Positions 58,741 to 64,000 of a stretch of 64,000 nt of DNA are shown here, piece after piece (positions within the stretch are counted from its first letter, which is position 1; the number at the start of each line of letters is the position of its first letter). This stretch comes from Tribonema minus (taxonomy: Eukaryota; Sar; Xanthophyceae; Tribonematales; Tribonemataceae). Below the pieces are notes generated by a model. That model saw only the letters and a program-made list of their open reading frames with translations. It was not told where the DNA came from and did not search any database. The position numbers and the translations under genes are program-made. The stretch lies in assembly GCA_017506865.1 (NCBI GenBank), contig JAFCMP010000334.1:1364001-1428000 (forward strand), given 5' to 3'.

Positions 58741-59922
58741 CTCATGTATGCGCACTTCAATCACATAGTCTCGAAATGTTGCTCTTCGATCATCACGTCG
58801 ACGAAGCACCTACTGCAATCGTGACCTGACAGCACGCGACACTATGACTGCCATTGGCTCTCAAGCTGCGTTTGTTGGAATGTAGCGGCCCTGCTCCTGC
58901 TTCCGTGGGCAGTTCTGCTGCTGGTGCGGCTGCAGAAGCCTCACCCCCGAGCAGCAACGCGATCCACTTCCATGTCCATGAAGAGTATGCAGCTGCCGCA
59001 TGCCGCCTCATCTCCTACCCTCCATGAAGATTCTGCAACGCAGTATGAAGCCTAAGCATCGATGCTCTCCAAGAAGGCCTGCCGACGCCAGGTAAGCAAC
59101 AGGCACACAGTGGGGTAATGCAGTTTGGATTAGTTTGGGGGCTCGTTGTGCGCTTGCAGCCTGAGGCCCAAAGCAGTACTGTACACTGGCGCGCCTTACA
59201 TGGCATTTTCGACGTCGCTCAAACAACGTCGTGAGGGACAGCAACCATTGAAGGATTGGCAACTGCACTAGAAGATGCAGACTTTGAGGTCTCCGAGACA
59301 TTGACCATTGCTCGCTGCTCCATCACAGGGGATGGGATAGATGGTGAACTTTGATCATTGGACCAACAAGCATCGACCAGAGCGATATGGCTGTAGGTGC
59401 TGCCACTGACGAGGCTAGTAGCCACCAAATGTGTTGATTTATTGGGATCGTAGCCCCTAGTGTGTGCTGTGGTCCACGTACGTTCAATACGCTATCCACC
59501 TAAACGCAGTTTGCAGGGCAGTGATGCTGCATCGTTGCATTTAAGCAAAAACGCAGATCTTTCAGAATATCAGAGGCACTGTCTCAGCCATACTTTGCAA
59601 ACGACGGCAAAAGTCTGTGCAGCGCTGTCCAGCCCACAGATGGAGTTCAATGGTGCAGGCACGTCATGCCTTCCGAAGTCCATGCACCTCCTGCATCGTC
59701 GAGTGCCGCCGCACCTGTCAACGGCGCACCAATGTGACGGTTGACATTCTCGTCAAAGTCACTCTAGACTCATTTCTGCAGCACTCAAGCCTCCGCTGCA
59801 CGCGCTCGCTGAGCTAGATGCGAAGTTTTACAGAGATGACTAATTCCTACATTCCGCGCACGCGCCAAACGCGCACTCGGAGCATCATCGCGAGCGTCAC
59901 CGCCTTAGCCCCAATTTGATGG

Positions 59923-60690
59923 GTGAATCTGCTTGCACATCAGGCGCCTTTTACTCTGCAGTCTCCGCCAGCTGCACTTCCGGTGGTGACGGCAGCAGCG
60001 CTGCTGCCGCCGCTGCCGCCGCCGCTGCTGCCGCCGCCGCCGACGTCGCTGTGCGCGCCGCCGCCGCTGCCGTCACCGCCGCTGCCGTCGCCACGCACGC
60101 TTCAGTCTCAATGTTTAGCCAATGAACTGTTAGCTCTGCTGTCTACTTTGCCCTGGACGTGCTTTCATTCCTTTTACATGCACTGTGGAGAATGCACACA
60201 GCTGTGGACAGCAAGCCCGGGCAATCAAGGCCGGCACAGAAGCGGCTACGGAGCATGTCATTGCCGCCAGAGCAGCCGCCGTTGCCGCCGCCGCTGCTGC
60301 CAGGAATGCGCAGCAGCACGTGCTGCAGCGGCAGCAAATGATGCAGAAAGAGCAGGAGACGCTGCCGCAGCAGCAGCAGCAAGTTTGCGTGACTCCTGTT
60401 GGCAGTGGCTTCGGGAGATCATCACTCGCGCAGGAGACAGAAATGCCGCCAAAGCCGACACAGCTGCGGCTGTGCGCGCGCCGCTGCTGCCGCCGCAAAG
60501 CAATCAATGCGACGGGCGACGGCGGAAGGAAAGCGGCTCGTGAGGCAACAGGTTGAAGTTTACGACGCTAGCATGCTGCTTGCGGGCAGGCTGCGGCAAG
60601 AGATGTTCCGGCTGCGTTGGCAGGGTGACCAGCGGTGGGAGACCTATGAGCACCAGCGCCAGCAGCAGCAGCTGCGTCACCTCGGCCTGC
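59923..60690 (+). CDS. Coiled-coil ORF in right arm, plus-strand copy
   Basis: Right-arm counterpart of the minus-strand ORF at 3130-3921. The coiled-coil blocks are SLRDSCWQWLREIITRAGDR, VEVYDASMLLAGRLRQEMF and YEHQRQQQQ, but a frame change separates the N-terminal and coiled-coil parts, seen as ORFs 59923-60543 and 60399-61574. Here the VEVYDASMLLAGRL segment resembles the opposite palindrome half more than the left-arm counterpart does, which suggests local exchange between palindrome halves. Probably a decaying copy. Confidence 0.35.
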
Positions 60691-61233
60691 TGCTTCTGGC
60701 GCTGCGCGCGGTCCCTGCCGAGCTGCTGCTGCTGCCGCAGGAGCTCTCTGCGCAGCTCCTCTGGGCGCTGCAGGCGTTGCAGGCGCTGCAGCTGCTGGCG
60801 CTGGTGCTCAAAGGCCTCCCACTGCTGGTCGCCTTGCCGTTGCAGCCGGAACAGCTCCTGCTGCAGCCTGCCCGTGAGCAGCATGCTAGCGTCGTAGACT
60901 TCGAGCTGTCGCCTCACGAGCCGCTTTCCTTCCGCCGTCACCCGCCGCAACGACTGCTTTGCCTCAGCAGCAGCAGCGGCAGCGTGCGCCGCAGCTTCTT
61001 CAGCACTGGCGGCATTTCTCTCTCCTGCTCGGGTAGTGACCTCCTGAAGCCACTGCCAACAGGAGGCACGCAAGCTCCACCGCTGCTGCTGCGGCGGCGT
61101 CGCCTGCTGCTGCTCCTTCATGCACTGCCAATGCAGCATCCACTGCCGCTTGTCGTTGGCGATGGCGGCGGCGGCGGCGGCCACGGCAGCAGCTCTGGTG
61201 GCAGCAACATCCTCTGTGACCGCTGCTGTGCTG
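60504..61233 (-). CDS. Coiled-coil ORF in right arm, minus-strand copy
   Basis: Right-arm counterpart of the plus-strand ORF at 2608-3261. Same order: Ala-rich lead, KRQWMLHWQCMKEQQQA, SCWQWLQEVTTRAGER, LEVYDASMLLTGRLQQELF, then Gln/Arg/Leu heptads. The ATG used in the left arm is ATC here, so translation would need another start. The frame after about 60780 lies in the palindrome axis and is unlikely to be protein. Confidence 0.35.
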
Positions 61234-62639
61234 ATCTCGGTTGCCGTTATGCTTTCTCACAGCTCCACTGCATCGGCATTCATGCTGAGGTGGGCATCAT
61301 GAAAATCTACTTTGGCCACTTTCCGCTTCAAATAGGTGACCAAGCCGCTGGCTTAGTGACTCGCTTCCAAGACGGCAGCATGCGCAGCGATGTTGGCGAC
61401 GATGGCGGCAGCGGCGGCGGTGCGCAGCGATATGGACACCAGCGGTGGCAGCGGCGGCAGCGGCGGCAGCAGCGGCAGCAGCGCTCTGACTGCCGCTGGC
61501 GTTACCGTCGGAAGCGATGCTGGCGGAGGTTGCAGGGTAAGTGGCGCCTGATGCATCAACAGTCAATACTGTAAAGTTGAAGATGGCAGTGTAGTTGCGT
61601 TCGTGACGAGGCCCCGGCGCGCGCGTCTGCCGCCTGCCCGGCTCCTGTTGCGTCTTCGACTGCGCATAGTATTCCTCGGTCGACTTCAACAGAGGCTGGA
61701 GTGGCGCAGGAATGAGCCTGTTGACTTCAAGCTTCCTGAGACAAGTAGCTGCTTCGCACTCGACATTGCATCCAACAGAAGTGGGCGTCTGACGGCGGCC
61801 TCTTGTGCGCGTCTGACTCGTTGCGCAGCGCGGCATGCACGCCGCTGCTCCACTGCCGCACTACCCCCTCCGTGGCGAGGTGCGCTGGGCGCGCGGCGCT
61901 GCCAATGCGCGTCGAGCGCGCCACGTTCAATGGCCCGAGCGAGGTGGCGCGCTGGGCAGCGGCGACAAGGGAAGTTGAAGTGTGGCACTAAGCAGGGCAT
62001 GCAGTGCCATGCGCTGCAGAGGTAGGTCATTGCTGAGCATGCGCCTTCACTCTTGAGCTATGAAAATTCCTTGCCAGTGTCGGCGTAGGCAGCGGCGGCG
62101 CTGTGAGCAGCTCCCGTTAAAACTTCAGAGGTGGTGATGCTCAGGTGAACGCATCAAGCACGCGCGCGCCGCATGGCACGCCTCATGCGGAAGTGCCCGC
62201 GTCTTTCAGCGGCGAGCGCTGCAGTTGTCGCTGCGACGGCGCAGGCGCCGTGTGTGCAGACGACGCTCGCGATGCCTTCACGCTTGCAAATTGCGTGCTG
62301 CATAAGAGCAACTTGAACTTCAATTTTGCACCTTCAATCCTGATGACTGCTAAAAGTACGCTGCTCGGTGGCAGCAGCATGGACGATGCGCGCGGCCGCT
62401 GACAGAAGCCTCCCCACGTTTTGCTCCCCGTACTGTTGAACCTGCAATACATACCCCTATGCAGCACCAAAGATACATACCTGTACATGCGTGTTGATTG
62501 CCCCCCGTCTCCCCACGCCCCCGCACGTGACAGACAGCTTACCGAGACATGGTGCAACGACGCACAGCGCTCAACAACGGCAACACCGTAGATGGGGCGG
62601 CCAGCGCGCCAGTACTGGCGCGTGCACACTACTTACCAC

Positions 62640-64000
62640 CTTGCAGCAGCACGCCAAGGGCCGCGTACGGCAGCGCTCAGCACGTCGGCACCTGCTCTGC
62701 CGCCGTGTGCGCATTTCAATGGGCGTACTGCTCTGCTCAGCAGACAACAATAGCTCTCGGACGCGCATGCGGCAGGCTTTTGGCGCGGTGACTTGAGGGC
62801 GCGGTGCGCGGGGGGGCGGGGGCGGGGGGGGACTGGGGGGCGGGCGGAAAAGGGGGAAGGGGGAGGAGGGCCTCGCAACGATGGTCCCTGTGGAGAGCAA
62901 TGTGGACAGTGCTTCAGCCGGAGCTGCGGGAGGGCGTGACGGAGAGGTATGCATGCACTACAGTTGGCGCCATTGGTGTTGTGCGTTCTTGTGCCGCCGG
63001 TGCACTAGCACAGCGGCGCCGGTGCGGCGCGCGTGTGTGTGCGTGAAATGTACGACTGCGCAACGAAGCGCGCGCGTGCGCGTCTGCACTGCCCATGTCA
63101 TCAGAAGCAGGGAGCAGGTCGCGCTGCCATGGGTGCTTGAGTGACCAGCACGGTGACGACGCTCGGACACGAGCGCACTGACAGCGCAACGTGGCATCGA
63201 GCCATGTACACGCATGTACGTATGCCTGAGCGTGCCTGCGAGGGTTTCATTGCGTTACGTGAGCGTACGCGCGCGGACAGCGTGCCACGACAAGGTTTGC
63301 AAGGCCGCATGCGGCGCTGCCGCGTCGCTAAGACGGCCAATCTCTCAGCGCACCTTACTCTTGAACTGCCGCGCAGGTCAGCTCACAAACGGTGGAGCAT
63401 GCCATCTCAGCGCTCAGAGCTGTGCCTGCGCAGTGAACAGCGTGCGCGCCGCAGAATACTGTCGACTAGCGGCTTTTTGCGCATTACGTGAGCGCGTGCG
63501 CGCGCGCACAGCACGTCATGACACAAGGTCCGCCAGGCTGCATGCGCGGCGCTGCCACATCGCTCAGTCCACCCTCTCAGTGCACCTCGCTCTTGTACTG
63601 CTCTCCTGTACTGCTGTGCAGGTCCAGTCAGCGGCAGTCGCGAACGGCAGAGCATGCCGTCTCAGTGCTCAGACCTGTGCTTGCACAGCTGCGCGCCGCA
63701 GACTACCGGGGACTAGCGGCTGCGCTTCAACACCGTTGTTGCAGAGCCCATTCGTCACGGCATCCCAGTGCCCTCGGCGACGGCGACGGCGGTCATTTGC
63801 ATGCGCGCCACTTCCGCCGCCGCCGCCACTGCCGCTGCTGCCGCTGCCTGCCGCCGCCGCCCAGTGGCGCCGCGACAAGCGCGGTGCATGCAGCCGAACA
63901 GTGACACGCATTTATTGGAATGCACGCGTATGTGCGTGCCTCCGGCGAGGTCAAGCAGCTCTGCCACCGCTCATGACGACAGGTTGATGCAATGGTCGGT
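62640..64000 (+). pseudogene. Decayed Rieske oxygenase exons 6-7, right arm and beyond
   Basis: In the same orientation as the intact oxygenase gene. 62740-62950 follows exon 6 in order: CGGACGCGCATGCGGCAGGC like the Ser-Asp-Ala-Tyr block, a G-rich tract like the Gly-rich codons, then GGAGCTGCGGGAGGGCGTGA ending GGAGAG|GTATGC like the exon 6 donor. 63610-63990 follows exon 7: a CTGCTGTGCAG acceptor, GCGCGCCGCAGAC, GGCGACGGCGGTCAT and finally codons for YVRASGEVKQL, close to YVRASGEVKKL at the intact C-terminus. Between them are two extra tandem copies of the exon 7 edge. The window ends before the next gene. Confidence 0.7.

Larger units (their letters stand above)
59768..61716. repeat. Nested palindrome in right arm
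   Basis: Counterpart of the palindrome at 2120-4075, in reverse orientation, with its axis near 60740. The outer marks are CATTTCTGCAGCACTCAAG at about 59771 and its diverged complement at about 61705. As in the left arm, the plus strand of the first half and the minus strand of the second half encode related coiled-coil peptides sharing the block DSCWQWL (left) or ASCWQWL. Confidence 0.85.
58741..63832. repeat. Right arm of ~5.1-kb inverted repeat
   Basis: Reverse-complement partner of 1-5113. Homology starts sharply at about 58741, where the right-hand text (complement of the left motif GCGCATACATGAG) diverges. It runs to about 63832, where the left arm leaves the window. The stretch after 63832 continues as decayed oxygenase exon 7, so the homologous unit probably extends beyond the window on the left. 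The start codon of one coiled-coil ORF has become ATC in this arm (about 61233), and several ORFs differ in length between arms. Both arms are therefore drifting rather than being kept identical by recent conversion. Confidence 0.9.

Noticed and set aside
63755-63967. Minus-strand ORF at the right edge as a new gene
   Set aside because: It is antisense to the decayed oxygenase exon 7 copy, which explains the sequence better.
1-64000. Bacterial or viral DNA, operons, CRISPR array or phage
   Set aside because: Genes are split by phase-consistent spliceosomal introns and carry plastid presequences. No regular direct-repeat/spacer array is present.

Overview
The window is nuclear DNA from a eukaryotic alga. 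Genes are split by many introns, coding exons are GC-rich, and the introns hold long C-runs at 3' splice sites, minisatellites and AT-rich stretches. Two proteins start with a signal peptide followed by a Phe-led, transit-peptide-like segment (DA|FVVPG at 35.5 kb, NG|FHLPP at 52.6 kb). That is the bipartite presequence of complex red-lineage plastids. With the GC content and two apparent GC-AG introns this points to a chromist alga, most likely a haptophyte; the lineage is an inference and was not tested.

Layout. 1-5113 is the left arm of a diverged ~5.1-kb inverted repeat whose other arm is 58741-63832. Each arm contains an older internal palindrome of two facing, Gln/Ala/Arg-rich coiled-coil ORFs. 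Its outer part is a decayed copy of the last two exons of the Rieske oxygenase gene that lies just inside the right arm. Between the arms are 53.6 kb with these genes: an orphan 5-exon gene (5702-8781, +); a patatin-like lipase of 11 exons (10953-20619, -); a fused P-loop kinase/PfkB sugar kinase of 6 exons (20962-26340, +); a Golgin-A7/ERF4-like palmitoyltransferase-accessory protein of 4 exons (28372-29704, -); two tandem BTB/POZ genes, the first broken by one in-frame TGA (29817-31601, +) and the second a frameshifted pseudogene (32679-34260, +); a plastid-targeted protein of 11 exons (35333-45162, +); a membrane-anchored CS-domain protein of 5 exons (47093-52096, -); and a plastid-targeted Rieske oxygenase of the pheophorbide a oxygenase/TIC55 type, 7 exons (52520-57605, +). 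I built the exon models by hand; reading phase is consistent at all the junctions I assigned.

The genes do not form one obvious pathway. Plastid function (oxygenase, 358-aa plastid protein), lipid metabolism (patatin), sugar phosphorylation and protein lipidation are side by side. Three head-to-head pairs (patatin/kinase, ERF4/BTB, CS/oxygenase) have 112-423 bp between start codons and probably share promoters.

The most unusual feature is that introns repeatedly carry degenerate tandem copies of the neighbouring exon-intron boundary (exon edge plus splice site). This occurs in at least four genes. The pseudogenised oxygenase exon in the arms shows the same behaviour.
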